In this document: in pieces, positions 35,497 to 48,749 of the stretch | Layout: every line of letters starts with the position of its first letter | Numbering within the stretch: the stretch's first letter is position 1 | From: Eustoma russellianum | Lineage: Eukaryota; Streptophyta; Magnoliopsida; Gentianales; Gentianaceae | Assembly (NCBI GenBank): GCA_036186865.1 | Contig: AP025048.1 | Span: 30,296,870-30,360,869 of the forward strand | DNA length: 64,000 nucleotides | Direction of reading: 5' to 3' | Made by a program: the position numbers and the translations under genes | The notes under the pieces: model-generated | Seen by the model: the letters and a program-made list of their open reading frames with translations, nothing else | Database searches by the model: none | Told to the model about the DNA's origin: nothing

Positions 35497-36379
35497 TTTT
35501 GTGGAAGACGTTTTCCACATAGCAATGAAGAAGGGCCAGTCTCCTTTTGCTTTAATCTGTTCTCTGTGTACGACAAGGAGAAAGTAGAAAAACAAACGAA
35601 TAAGGCACCTGAAGGAGGGAAGAAAAAAGACAAAATGATAGATAAAAAACGGGAGGACTCCTTGGGGGAGGGGGTTTTATCGTATGGTTTTAGTGGTGAC
35701 TTTGTGAAGGTGAATCAATGCCGTGACATGTGATAATGTTTTAATGTTCTCCTTTCGTATTCTGTTCTGGGCTATCTAGTGAGCAGGCTAGGAAAAGGTC
35801 AGCAGAGACTTAGGTTGAACAGCAATATTTGTGCATCCGATCTTATGTGTTAACGTTTGAATTTTTTCATGTTTTTAATGTCTAGCGATAGCTTTTTATA
35901 TTGTTGGAATATACTATGTATGATTGTTGTATATATAATTATGTACACTGGTTGAGTAATTTTGCAGTCTTTGTCCCATAGATTGATATTGCATTGCATA
36001 AGTTTTGGACATGTAATCCTTATTGGACACGGACACCTATAGAATAACATGGCTTCCAAAAATAATGATACATGACTAGTCATTTGGTCTCATTAAAATC
36101 TGCAATGAATCTCTCATTAAAATCTGCAATGAACCTCTTACAATGTAATAGATGTAGTATGCTTTTAAGTCATTGAAGAATAGATATTAACCTAAGAGAG
36201 ACATGAAGAGAGACCCAAAAGTGAGAGGGAGAAAGGTATTTTTGCCTGAACTTTTCTTGGTGAAAGGATTTTTGCCTGAACTTTCTTGGTGACCAGTTGC
36301 ATCAAAATCTCAACCGATAAGCCATCATGGTCGGATTTTGCACAAATTTAGGCTGTAGATTTCCAAGATATTATTCTAC
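35497..36379. other. Intergenic, nothing coding recognised
   Basis: Contains a small hairpin GTGGAAGACGTTTTCCAC at 35501-35518. It also has two short direct repeats: TCATTAAAATCTGCAATGAA at about 36090-36135, and TTTTTGCCTGAACTTT..CTTGGTGA at 36239-36292. No gene is supported. Confidence 0.5.
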
Positions 36380-36655
36380 ATTTTGAACGATGTAGATTGG
36401 TTTTCGCCAACCGGATCACTAGAAGATCTGAACGATCCAAGCTGTAGACTTTTTGGTGATATGGTTTGCACGAGGCCCGATATTACTCATACTATATGTG
36501 TAGTTAGTCGTTTTCTTTCAAATCCTAAAAGGAAACATTGGAAAGCAATTAAGCTGGGGATACTAGCGTAAGAAAGTATATTTCTAGCTACGTGATTAAC
36601 TTTGCAGGGGCTGTTTCATTGCAATATCGGAAATTGAGTTTATTGATGCTACTAA
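36380..36655 (+). pseudogene. Old copia RT/RNase H fragment, left half
   Basis: Encodes MVCTRPDITHTICVVSRFLSNP at 36451-36525, the conserved copia block before RNase H. After breaks come AGAVSLQYR near 36606 and an IDAT-like end at 36640-36655. The reading continues across the young copia insertion at 45412 (TKACKELFWMNKF), so the two pieces were once one RNase H domain. Old and non-functional. Confidence 0.8.
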
Positions 36656-38056
36656 TGTTAGTGTATGTGCCCTAGGCCATGATTTGGATATTTATGTTAT
36701 GCATTTATTATTAATAAAAGAGGTTTTATTATCATTATTGTTGGTTAGTATGTTACACAATTTTGATATAGTCCCTGATTCATTATTGTTATGGAGATAA
36801 AATAATTTATAATCAGTATGAGTATTGATTTGATAATCATGAGATGATTATGTGTATGGTGATACGAATCAATCTCATAGATACTTGTTAGAGAACAGTG
36901 TATTGGATAGACCCATCATGAGATTGCTACATGGATTAGCGTCATAAGTAAATCTCATGATAGTCATGTTTTAATCCTTTGACTTGAAATTGTCATAGTT
37001 TCCAACATAAGGACTATTATATTTTGACATGATCAAACGTTATCCGTAACTGGATAATAATAAAGGTCATGATTGAATGTGATAGAAATTATGTAGAGGA
37101 TATTGAACAATCAAGATAGAATTTGTCCCTCTCTTTTGAGAGAGATATCTTTGGGCCCCTCGATTAATGAGACTGTGAAATGCATGGCCGTGCTCAAATG
37201 AATTGATAGTGTGATCAATATCATTTGTTTTATCAGTCTACTTAGAGATCGAGTAATCATATGTTTGAACTATATAAGTATGACGCTGACCATGACTTAT
37301 GTTCAAACTAGATATCGTGTGACAAAGGGATTAATGCATGTACTATTATTAGGCTAGTTGGACTTTACTCGTATTAATTGGGTAGTTGTAATGCCTTGCT
37401 AGAGGCCAATTACGACTTGTTGGTTTAATAGAGATTTAATCAACTGCCAATTAATATGGGCCTATCGGGTCACACACAAGAATGCGTAAGGCTGAGATTA
37501 ATAATATTAATAATATTAATATTGGATATTAATTATTATTAATATTATTATTTTCGTTTTTGTGGTTATATGTATATAGATATATATATGCTGTCAGATA
37601 ATAATGAGAGAATCCATATCTGATATGGATTTTGAATATCCTGACAGAATCCATATCTGATATGGATTTTGATTGGCATCAACGAAACCGATTAAGACTC
37701 GGTTTTTAATATCCATAAATGCGTATATATATATATATCTACGTATCTCGTACATAGAGACATACGAAATACACACGAAAACAACAGAAACCCTAGAATC
37801 GTTTTTGTGAAAAACGAGTTCTTCAGCCGCGCCGTTTGAAGAGCTAGCACTCCGGGCGGAAGCGTTCGTGTGGATACTGACAGAGGGTGTTCGTGATTTC
37901 GCACCTCTTCCATCTGCAGACTTCGAATCTACGGAGGTAGTTTTTTGATTTCTTTTGTCGAATTAAACGAACAACATGGATCCTTGGTAGGAAATCGGAG
38001 ATCAAGTTTTGTTTTCCGCTGCGCGTTTGGCAGTGATCTCGGTTGATTTCCTAACA
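36656..38056 (+). repeat. 5' LTR of the Angela-type element
   Basis: 1401 bp, TGTTAGTGTATG...TTTCCTAACA. Includes a direct repeat of ATCCATATCTGATATGGATT at 37611-37630 and 37648-37667; that sequence is itself nearly palindromic. The region near 37720-37760 is TA-rich. Confidence 0.95.
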
Positions 38057-38057
38057 G

Positions 38058-38070
38058 TGGTATCAGAGCC
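38058..38070 (+). promoter_or_regulatory. Primer-binding site of the Angela-type element
   Basis: TGGTATCAGAGCC, one base after the LTR end, complementary to the 3' end of plant initiator tRNA-Met. It primes minus-strand DNA synthesis. Confidence 0.95.
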
Positions 38071-38753
38071 ACTTGTTGATTTCGTTTAAATCGATTATAT
38101 CATTCTTATGTGATTATATGTTTACTGTTTTTCGTATGGCATGATATGTACAAAAACCCCAACTCGGATTTCATATGATGAGAGAAGAATGGTGCTTTTC
38201 AAATCGTTTTCATGAGATGATTTGTATACGGAGGTTTTCGTTTGTCATGTGATGATCAAAACCGATTCTGTTTATATTAGATATAAACATACGCTATGTG
38301 TAAAACCCTATTCGAATCTCATCTGGTGAGAGCGGATTAATGTTTTCAATTCGTTTTCATGAGACGTTATGATTCGAGATTGTTATATGTGATATAAAGT
38401 TTTCGTTTTTCATGTGATGATCAAAAACGATTATGTTTATATCGATATGAACAACCGATAATGATTCTATAAGAGTTATGCATATTCAAAACAGACAGAT
38501 TATCAATTCGATTGATGATTCTGTTTTCGGATTTCGAATGGCAGATTGATTCTGTTTCGGATTTCGAACAGCAGATTATCAATTCGATTGATGATTCTGT
38601 TTTGGATTTTGAATGATAACTCTCGGTTCGATCGGTGCTTCTATAAGGGTTTACACGTAATCAAAACAGTAAGATCGTTAATATGATTGATGCGTCTGTG
38701 TTAGGGTTTCGAAAAGAAAATTATCAATGCGATTGATACTTTCTGTTTGGCTT

Positions 38754-38852
38754 CGAGGGGCGCTGCCCCTCGACCCCGCCTGGGGCTCTGCCCCTCGGAC
38801 CCCGCCCAGGGGCGCTGCCCCTCGGAACCCCGCCCGCTAACCGGTTAGCGGG
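38754..38852 (+). other. GC-rich triple hairpin plus 20-bp palindrome in the retrotransposon leader
   Basis: Three consecutive units form stem-loops: CGAGGGGC-GCT-GCCCCTCG (38754-38772, 8-bp stem), GGGGC-TCT-GCCCC (38782-38794) and AGGGGC-GCT-GCCCCT (38808-38822). They are linked by ACCCCGCC spacers. They are followed by the perfect palindrome CCCGCTAACCGGTTAGCGGG at 38833-38852. This is an island of very high GC in an AT-rich leader between the primer-binding site and gag. A role in RNA packaging, dimerisation or translation control is plausible but inferred. Confidence 0.85.
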
Positions 38853-39874
38853 ACCGCCGTATGCGTACGCCCTATAGTTCGTTACCGTGACATTAAGAAT
38901 GTCAATATATATTTATTTGTTATAATATGTTTGTGTAAAATATATTATAATTGTTGATGCCTTTGCATGGTGCATAGCATGGCCTCAGGACCTATGTGAT
39001 TGACTTAGTCATATTTTTGTTTTGGGTTATTATGGCCTGCGTGCCGCTGTAGTTTTTGTTGTATTTTATTATACAAGTAGTTAGGTTTTTCTTTGTTATT
39101 GTAATAAATGAAGAATCAAGCTACAAAATGGTGATGGAGACACACACCAAGGACGAGTGGATTCCATGGAGATGGAGGCACGGACTCAAGACAAGAAGAT
39201 ATGTATCATTGCAAATGTTGTAATAGGAAGTCTTTCACATAGGGTTTCCTTTATGATCTTCATCTGGTCTCATGAAGATCATATTTAGTTTGGCCATGCT
39301 ATGTCATGTTTACATATTTATCATTTTGTATGAGATGCGTGGATGATATATTATATATGCATATAGGATGCTACGATATAATGATATGCAATGCAAGACA
39401 TAAATTAAGTTGAACCCTCATTAATAATTTAAGTCTTGATGCCATCCATGTCTTAAACACCTATTAAAACTGGGATTGTATTAAAGTAGGTATTGCCAAA
39501 GCAATGTGCTTTAAACATTCCTAGCTACGTAGGATGAGTAATAGTGCTACTCATATGTTTAAAATTGGTTAGACTTAATTGGGCTATCAAAACGGTTTTG
39601 GGCCCAAGGCATTAGATGGAATCTAACATACAATGATATATGATGTCATTATTCCATAAATTCTAAGAGTTACATGAGATGTAATTGGTAAAGATGTTAC
39701 CTACCTAAATAACTTAATTTTAAGCGTCATGCCAAAGCTGAGTTTAGAATTAAGTCAAATATGGATCTTAGCTCACTAAAATATTTCTTTTGAGGGTTAT
39801 ATTTTAGTGGGAGTTTTATAAATTTTAACCTCATTATTAATAAAGTGTTACTTTGCATATTTTGTAGATCATAA

Positions 39875-42592
39875 ATGGCTGCTAATAACAATTCCACCTT
39901 ATCGCTGCGATCTATCCTTGAGAAGGAAAAACTAAAAGAATGTGGGACTAATTTTGTTGACTGGTTTCGAAACTTGAGAATTGTTCTCAAGCAAGAAAAG
40001 AAGTCCTACGTGCTCGATGACCCTGTCCCCGAACCCCCTCCTTCTGATGCTTCTATTGCTGTTAAGAACAAGTATAAGAAGCATGTTGAAGATTCCAATG
40101 ACATAGGATGTCTAATGTTGGAAACTATGTGTCCAGGACTTCAGAAAGACCTGGAACACTTAGAAGCTTATGAGATGAGTGTGCATCTCAAACAAGCTTT
40201 CCAACAACAGGCTAGGCAGGATAGGTTCGACACCGCTGTTGCACTTTTTGACTGTAAGATGTCTGAAGGTGAATCTGTTAGCGCTCATGTTCTGAAGATG
40301 AAAGGCTATATAGATCACCTTGCAAGACTTGGATATCCCCTGAGTTTGGAACTCGCCACGGATTTGATCCTACACTCTTTGCCTAGCAGTTTTTCTCAGT
40401 TTGCCATGAACTACAATATGAATAATATGGAAAAGTCCATTCCTGAGCTACATGGTATGCTCAAAACTGCTGAGGGGAATATCAAGAAGCCTACCCATGT
40501 ATTGAGTGTCAATACCAAGCTAATGAAAAAGAAAGCTAAAGGCAAGGGTAAGGCTAAAAGTGCAAAGGGTGCAAAAGGGGCAAACGGTCAAGCTAAACCG
40601 AAACCTGGTCCCAAGGCAAAGGTTCCTAAGGAAGGAACTTGTTTCCATCGCAACAAGCCTGGGTATTGGAAAAGAAATTGTGATGTTTATTTGAAGGAGT
40701 TGAAGAAGCTGAAGGGTAGTACGACTACATCTTCAGGTATTTATGTTATAGAAATTAATTTATCTACTTCTTCTTCCTGGGTATTAGATACTGGATGTGG
40801 ATCCCATATTTGTACAAATATGCAGGGGCTCAAAAGGAGTAGGATGCTGAACAAGGGCGAGGTGGACCTACGTGTTGGCAATAGTGCAAGAGTTGCTGCT
40901 ATAGCAGTAGGGACCTATGAGCTTGTCTTGCCCAATGGGCTTTTGTTAGTTTCAAACAATTGCTTTTATGTTCCTACTATGAGTAGGAATCTTATTTCAG
41001 TGTCTGTTTTGGATGATGAAGGTTATTCATTTTTAATTAAAAATAAGAAGTGTTCTATTTTTGATAAAAATGACTTGCTTTATTGTATTGCAAGTAGTTA
41101 TAATGGCATTTATGTCCTTAACCTTGATGATTCCAATGACGGTAATATTTATAACATATCTTCAAAGAGAACTAAGCCAAATGAACTAAACCCTGCATAT
41201 TTATGGCATTGTCGCCTTAGCCATATAAATGAGAAGCGCGTATCTAAACTCCATCAAGATGGATTATTAGATTCATTTGATTTTGAATCATTTCAAAATT
41301 GCGAGTCTTGTTTGCTTGGAAAGATGACAAAGACTCCTTTTACTGGACATAGTGAAAGGGCTAATGACTTATTGGGCTTGGTACATACAGATGTATGCGG
41401 CCCAATCAGCATTAGTGCCAGGGGAGGATTTCAGTATTTCCTTACTTTTACTAATGATTTCAGTAGGTATGGCTATGTCTACCTAATGAAACATAAGCAT
41501 GAGTCTTTTGAAATGTTTAGAACTTTTCAAAATGAAGTACAAAATCAACTTGGTAAGACAATTAAAACCCTTCGATCAGATCGAGGTGGTGAATATTTGA
41601 GCCAAGAATTTGACCAACATCTAAGAAATTGTGGAATCGTTTCACAGTTGACTCCTCCAGGAACTCCACAATGGAATGGTGTTTCTGAAAGGAGAAATCG
41701 GACTTTATTGGATATGGTTCGATTTATGATGGGTCAAGTAGATCTTCCTTTATCCTTTTGGGGTTATGCCTTAGAGACAGCTGCATTCATTTATAACCGT
41801 GTACCATCTAAAGCGGTTGAAAAGACACCATATGAGATGTGGACTGGTAAGAGACCCAGTTTGTCTTTTCTTAAGATTTGGGGTTGTGAAGCTTATGTGA
41901 AAAGATTAATGTCAGATAAGCTAGCTCCAAAATCTATCAAATGTATTTTTGTGGGGTATCCTAAAGAAACTAAAGGGTACTATTTCTATATTCCCTCAGA
42001 GAACAAAGTGTTTGTTGCTCGAAATGGAGTCTTTTTGGAAAAGGAGTTTCTCTCCAAGAGAACAAGTGGGAGTATAGTACAACTTGAGGAAACTCAAGTT
42101 CCACAAGATATCGTTGAACCGTCTTTAGAGACGATTTCAGAACCACAAACAGTTGTGGAGCCTGAAAATGTAACACAAGTCCAACGCAAATCTGATAGGA
42201 TACATTGTCAGCCAGAGAGATACGGATTTCTTGTGACTGATGATAGTCAAGTTATGCTCATAGATCAAGATGAGCCTACTACCTATCAGGAAGCTGTGTC
42301 AGGTCCAGATTCAGATAAATGGCTTGGAGCCATGAATTCTGAGATGCAATCCATGTTTGATAACCAAGTTTGGTCTTTAATTGATCCTCCAGAGGGTATT
42401 AAGACTATTGGTTGCAAATGGGTTTTCAAGAAGAAAACTGACATGGATGGAAATGTACAAACCTACAAAGCAAGGCTTGTGGCTAAAGGTTTCAAGCAAA
42501 CTCATGGTATAGACTATGATGAAACCTTTTCACCAGTAGCTATGCTTAAGTCTATTCGAATTCTCCTTGCCATTGCAGCATACTATGATTAG
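39875..42592 (+). CDS. Angela-type gag-protease-integrase-RT (5' part of polyprotein)
   Basis: A 905-aa open frame. Residues 1-210 form the copia gag (UBN2-type, ending HVLSVNTK after a conserved TAEGNIKK). The zinc knuckle at about 255-269 reads CFHRNKPGYWKRNC, so the second Cys and the His of CX2CX4HX4C are replaced by Arg and Tyr. The protease motif VLDTGCGSHIC lies near 303. The integrase has the HHCC finger (WHCRLSHIN..CESCLLGK, about 441-485) and the catalytic D, D, E in HTDVCGP, LRSDRGGEY and NGVSERRNR (about 506, 567, 604). RT begins near 835 (CKWVFKKK..ARLVAKGF). The frame ends at a TAG after AAYYD, caused by a single-base loss; the remaining RT and RNase H continue in the next frame. 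The start codon chosen is the first ATG, in MAANNNST. Confidence 0.93.
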   Translation: MAANNNSTLSLRSILEKEKLKECGTNFVDWFRNLRIVLKQEKKSYVLDDPVPEPPPSDASIAVKNKYKKHVEDSNDIGCLMLETMCPGLQKDLEHLEAYEMSVHLKQAFQQQARQDRFDTAVALFDCKMSEGESVSAHVLKMKGYIDHLARLGYPLSLELATDLILHSLPSSFSQFAMNYNMNNMEKSIPELHGMLKTAEGNIKKPTHVLSVNTKLMKKKAKGKGKAKSAKGAKGANGQAKPKPGPKAKVPKEGTCFHRNKPGYWKRNCDVYLKELKKLKGSTTTSSGIYVIEINLSTSSSWVLDTGCGSHICTNMQGLKRSRMLNKGEVDLRVGNSARVAAIAVGTYELVLPNGLLLVSNNCFYVPTMSRNLISVSVLDDEGYSFLIKNKKCSIFDKNDLLYCIASSYNGIYVLNLDDSNDGNIYNISSKRTKPNELNPAYLWHCRLSHINEKRVSKLHQDGLLDSFDFESFQNCESCLLGKMTKTPFTGHSERANDLLGLVHTDVCGPISISARGGFQYFLTFTNDFSRYGYVYLMKHKHESFEMFRTFQNEVQNQLGKTIKTLRSDRGGEYLSQEFDQHLRNCGIVSQLTPPGTPQWNGVSERRNRTLLDMVRFMMGQVDLPLSFWGYALETAAFIYNRVPSKAVEKTPYEMWTGKRPSLSFLKIWGCEAYVKRLMSDKLAPKSIKCIFVGYPKETKGYYFYIPSENKVFVARNGVFLEKEFLSKRTSGSIVQLEETQVPQDIVEPSLETISEPQTVVEPENVTQVQRKSDRIHCQPERYGFLVTDDSQVMLIDQDEPTTYQEAVSGPDSDKWLGAMNSEMQSMFDNQVWSLIDPPEGIKTIGCKWVFKKKTDMDGNVQTYKARLVAKGFKQTHGIDYDETFSPVAMLKSIRILLAIAAYYD

Positions 42593-42603
42593 AGATATGG
42601 CAA

Positions 42604-43842
42604 ATGGATGTCAAAACTGCTTTCCTTAATGGAAATTTACTCGAGGATGTGTACATGACACAACCTGAGGGTTTTGTAAATCCTGAGAATTCAAAGAAGG
42701 TTTGCAAGCTTCAAAGGTCCATCTATGGATTGAAGCAAGCATCTCGAAGCTGGAATCTTCGTTTTAATGAAACAGTTAAGAACTTTGGTTTCATCAAGAA
42801 TGAAGATGAACCTTGTGTTTACAAGATGGTTAGTGGGAGTGCAGTAGTGTTTCTGGTCTTATATGTGGATGACATATTGCTTATTGGGAATGATATCCCT
42901 ACCTTGCAAAAGGTTAAGGCTTGGTTGGGGAATTCATTTTCAATGAAGGACTTGGGCGAGGCTACCTATATCCTTGATATCAAGATCTATAGAGATAGAT
43001 CTAAAAGGATAATAGGCTTGAGTCAGAGTACGTATATAGATAAAATGTTGAAGAGGTTCAACATGCAAGAGTCCAAGAAAGGATTCCTGCCTATGTCTCA
43101 TGGCATTCATCTTAGCAAGAATCAATGCCCTCAGACATCTGATGAGCGAGATCGAATGAATAAAATTCCTTATGCTTCTGCTATAGGATCGATCATGTAT
43201 GCCATGTTATGTACTAGACCAGATGTCTCATATCCATTGAGCACAACAAGTAGATATCAAGCTGACCCTGGTGAAGGTCACTGGACAGCTGTCAAGAATA
43301 TTCTTAAGTACCTCAGAAGGACTAAAGATGTATTCTTGGTGTACGGAGGTTTGGATGACGAGTTAGTTGTAAATAGTTACACAGATGCTAGCTTCCAAAC
43401 CGACATAGATGATTTCAGATCGCAGTCCGGTTTTGTATTCACATTGAATGGTGGAGCTGTTAGTTGGAAGAGTTCAAAACAAAGCACTGTGGCTGATTCT
43501 ACAACAGAGGCTGAGTATATAGCAGCATCAGATGCAGCTAAAGAAGCAGTTTGGTTGAAGAAGTTCATCACTGAGCTAGGAGTAGTACCAAGCATTGCAA
43601 ATCCTGTGGACATTTATTGTGACAACAATGGTGCCATAGCACAAGCAAAAGAGCCTAGGTCTCATCAGAGATCTAAACATATACTCAGACGGTACCATCT
43701 CATTCGAGACATCATCGATAGAGGAGATGTCAAGATATGCAAAGTTGACACAAACGATAACATAGCGGATCCATTGACTAAGCCTCTCTCACGGGTCAAG
43801 CATGATCAGCACACTAGATCTATGGGTCTCAGATATTTGTAG
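42604..43842 (+). CDS. Angela-type RT-RNase H (3' part of polyprotein, after frameshift)
   Basis: An open frame of 412 codons beginning at an internal Met (MDVKTAFLNG). Its frame actually opens upstream and continues the preceding polyprotein after a one-base frameshift at about 42589-42592. RT motifs are GLKQASR and the catalytic LYVDDILL (about residues 87-94). RNase H starts at NSYTDASF (about 258), with the Glu in TTEAEYIAAS (about 299) and the Asp in YCDNNGA. The end KHILRRYHLIRD and ADPLTKPLS is the normal C-terminus. The stop is 20 bp before the 3' LTR, with a modest polypurine tract (AAGTAGGAGA). Cannot be translated as a fusion with the preceding part without frameshifting. Confidence 0.93.
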   Translation: MDVKTAFLNGNLLEDVYMTQPEGFVNPENSKKVCKLQRSIYGLKQASRSWNLRFNETVKNFGFIKNEDEPCVYKMVSGSAVVFLVLYVDDILLIGNDIPTLQKVKAWLGNSFSMKDLGEATYILDIKIYRDRSKRIIGLSQSTYIDKMLKRFNMQESKKGFLPMSHGIHLSKNQCPQTSDERDRMNKIPYASAIGSIMYAMLCTRPDVSYPLSTTSRYQADPGEGHWTAVKNILKYLRRTKDVFLVYGGLDDELVVNSYTDASFQTDIDDFRSQSGFVFTLNGGAVSWKSSKQSTVADSTTEAEYIAASDAAKEAVWLKKFITELGVVPSIANPVDIYCDNNGAIAQAKEPRSHQRSKHILRRYHLIRDIIDRGDVKICKVDTNDNIADPLTKPLSRVKHDQHTRSMGLRYL

Positions 43843-43862
43843 GCCTAGTGCAAGTAGGAGAT

Positions 43863-45411
<1,549 letters not shown>

Positions 45412-45800
45412 ACTAAAGCTTGCAAAGAGTTGTTTTGGATGAACAAATTCATGAGAAAACTTGGGCATTCTCAACAAAAATATGTGCTATCAAAGTGCAA
45501 TTTATCTTGGTAAGAATTCAACTTTTTATTTTTAGTCTAAACATATTGATGCAATGTGTCATTGGATATGTAAAATCTTGAATGATAAGTTGTTGAAACT
45601 TTAACAAGTTCATATTAATGGTAAGGGGTGATATGATGACCAAGAAGCTATCAATTTGAGGTTTGTTTTGCACTTGTCGGAACGGCAAGTGCATGCATAT
45701 TCCATATAGTTGGGAGCAGGAATTTTTTGGGCTTAAGAATAATTGTTCCCCCTTATGTGTCACAATTTAAGCTCATTATAGGAGGCCCATCTTGAAGTAT
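45412..45800 (+). pseudogene. Old copia RNase H fragment, right half
   Basis: Continues the reading interrupted at 36655: TKACKELFWMNKFMRKLGHSQQKYVLSK, then broken pieces of the normal copia C-terminus near 45540-45700. Interrupted by stops. The target duplication ACTAA is at its first five bases. Confidence 0.8.
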
Positions 45801-46028
45801 GAATGTTTTGAAGAATTTAAAAGATTGAGATGTTTGAAAAAGAATAAAATATATTGATTTGTATTTGGGAAATGAATAAGGAACAAAGCACGAGAATGAG
45901 GACATTCATATCTAAACTGAGATCAATCCATACACCAAGCTCTGTATGGATCGATTGATGTGTATATTGATCTCTAAAAGACTAAATTGACCGATCGATG
46001 TAGACTTTGACCAAAACCAAAAGGACAT
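45801..46028. other. Unassigned sequence with CGATCGATG-type words before the SIRE LTR
   Basis: Contains GGATCGATTGATGTGTA and GACCGATCGATGTAGAC near 45950-46000, resembling the cassettes at 2012-2181 and 50355-50620. No coding sequence. The five bases GACAT at 46024-46028 would be the left target duplication of the SIRE element. Confidence 0.5.
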
Positions 46029-48693
46029 TGTTGAGAAAATAGGTTTTGAGTGGTTTGAAAATGCATGATTTCAATGTTACGTATTTTCAAAATGCATGAA
46101 TAAATTGTTACTTGACATGCTTATGTGATAAATATGCTTTGCATGTTTATATATATTCTTATCGTACTAACGTGACATGAAACGTTAAAGCTTATGTCAT
46201 ATGGCAAACACTTGTTGTCTTTATACTATTTTCAAGTACCATGATTAATGAACTAAACTAGTTCATTAAATGAAGTGCTTAAGAAGATGAACTAACTAGT
46301 TCATTAAATGAAGACATATTTGTAGAGAGCTATTTGGCACAAACTTGAAATGGAAAGTCTTCTCTCCACATCTTCACACACGCTATGTATATATATTTTA
46401 TATATACATATTTTCTTTATAATGACAAATTATACGTTTCTATCTCGACGTTCCACCGGCACATCATACACATCACAAACGTACGCCGACATCACACCAT
46501 TATATACACATCACATTTGAGAGTATATACAGGTCTCATACCATAATTATGTCGACATGTCACGAGTATATAAATCGAAAATTGTCGTATCGGGTGACTA
46601 CCGAACCATCACTGACATGTCACGTACTTACCATATAAAGATGGCCAGCCTATATACATTCAGAATACTTAGAAATTTCGTGCACCATATGTCAAGATCA
46701 ACCCCAAAGTCATACCATGTTTACACACATCAATCACCCACAATTTGGCTTGATTTGTTGAAAATTCAAACTTGAATATTTTGGTCACATGAGGCATTTT
46801 TAACCTCAGCCATAGGAGCTGAAAATAAACTTTATTTTATGTGTATTATATGTGACATAACATATATTACATGTCTAAGAAGTTTGAGATTAATCGGAGA
46901 AAAATCGCGTAATCGACGAAAGTCAAAAATTCAGTTTTCTACACTTACTATGCTTGGAATGTTTTGGTCATGGTGTAATATGTATCTAGACACTTTTTAC
47001 ACATCCAAGACATATTAGAATATTATAGAAAAATCAATTAAGGGTTGATTGAAATTTACCATTTGTGTAAAGATTATACATCATTATTCGACAAAGTTTA
47101 CAAAAGTAATTTCAGCACATGGTGCTGATGATGTAAACGCCTATTACACATCATTTGGAGCCTAGGTGGAGCTTGTTTGACACTTTGATTGGTGGAGGAT
47201 AAGCCACATATGATTGGTGATATTGAAGAAAGCAAGACACGCATGGAAACATTTCAAAAATAAAACAAATGTTGAAGTTTCAGCACATGTTTCAATATGG
47301 CCGATTTTTGTACCTTATTTTGCTCCAATTTTCTTCCAAAAATTGTGGGGCAATCACATCTTTATTGATTGAAACTTAACTTGTGTGTATTTTTAAGCAT
47401 TTATTTCAAATTTTGCATTGAATTTCCAGCTCATTTTATGGAGTGCCAAGGTGCATAAACGATGGCCAATCATGAAATGACAACTAGGCGAAGACTAGAC
47501 GTTCGTCTAATCATATTTCGCCAAGTAAGTAAGGGTGTGTCATCATATTATACAAGACAATCTTCCAAGGCATTCAAGTCAAATTTTAAGGGAGTTTTCA
47601 GCAGCCTAGGTGTGCCATTCACACCTATAAATAGAGGCAAAGTGCTCAAGACAAAGCCAAGCCAAAGTTCATATCCTTTCAAGATCAAGCAATACTATTC
47701 TCTTCTTCTCTTATTCTTTTTGTTGCTCTTAGCCTCACGTTTACCATTCTTATCTTCCATATATTATATAGGCTTTATTTATACCACCCACATACGTTCA
47801 TCTCTTGTACAAGGTTGATGAATGTGTGATCAAACCTTCATTTGTTCGATGGTGGTGTTCGTGTTGTTATTTTTGTCTGTTTGATTGTAAAAGGGTGGAG
47901 TTGGTGTTTAAATCTAGTCACCCTTGTGTCAAGGTGTTGTTTGTGCTTAGTGAATACCGAGGGAGGTGTCCTCGAAGACAGGAGTAGGTCGATTTAATCG
48001 AACCCGTATAAAAATCTCGGTTTTCTTACTTTTTTAGCACTTTTACTTTCAGTTTCTGTTTTCTGTATCATTTTCATACTCACGGTAAAAATAGAAAATG
48101 TTTTTAAAAAATCACCAAATTTTGTAGAAACATAGCCACATGTCTTAGCTTTTATTTGAGATAAGTTTCATCAAATTTGGATAAGTATAAGTCACTCAAA
48201 CATTCATAATTCTGAGACTAGTGCAATCTGATTCTGAGATTTGCAAAGGTTGAGAACATCAACGTGATTGACATACTTACCAAAAGAAATTTGCAAAACT
48301 GTTTCAACCCATTAAAGTACATATCCTAAGGGTCATACCATAAAAGTTTCAGATCATTTGGAGTTGTCAATTAATAGGAATAAAGTTTTTATTTTGGGGT
48401 ACAGTTTCTTGCAGATTGACAGAATCTGAGCAAAAACAGTTTTTTCAAGGAGTTACACTCAGAATTTTAATCTGAAATATTTATGACACATTCATAACAT
48501 CCGAGAGCACATTGTCACCAAATTTCACAATTTGTGGAGGTCTGCAACCTGGTCATCTAGTTAATCCAATTCAGGATCTGAAAACAGAATCTGTTTTCAG
48601 AAGTGAGTTATTGGGTTTAAAAAGTTCTAAAAACTAATTTTTCCGCACTCACTATTCGACCCTCCCTTCTAGTGGTGCTATACAGGTCCTACA
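46029..48693 (+). repeat. 5' LTR of the SIRE-type element
   Basis: 2665 bp, begins TGTTGAGAAAATAGG and ends GGTCCTACA. The promoter block ACACCTATAAATAGAGGC is at about 47620-47640. The 3' end block TTTCCGCACTCACTATTCGA..CTTCTAGTGGTGC is shared with the two nested solo LTRs downstream. The block AATGAACTAAACTAGTTCATTAA near 46240-46270 is an inverted repeat also present in the nested copy near 52303. Confidence 0.88.
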
Positions 48694-48695
48694 AG

Positions 48696-48708
48696 TGGTA
48701 TCAGAGCC
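48696..48708 (+). promoter_or_regulatory. Primer-binding site of the SIRE-type element
   Basis: TGGTATCAGAGCC two bases after the LTR end, complementary to initiator tRNA-Met. This identifies the LTR at 46029-48693 as a 5' LTR. Confidence 0.92.
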
Positions 48709-48749
48709 AGGCATACTCACTACAAGAAGATTCAACGAATCTTTGTGAG

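Noticed and set aside
35335..35733. Small protein gene downstream of the kinase
   Set aside because: The frame overlaps the inverted repeat, has no recognisable domain and the opposite strand is equally open.
37692..37913. Minus-strand open frame in the LTR, repeated at 45050-45268
   Set aside because: Duplicated only because it lies in both LTRs; no domain and no promoter context.
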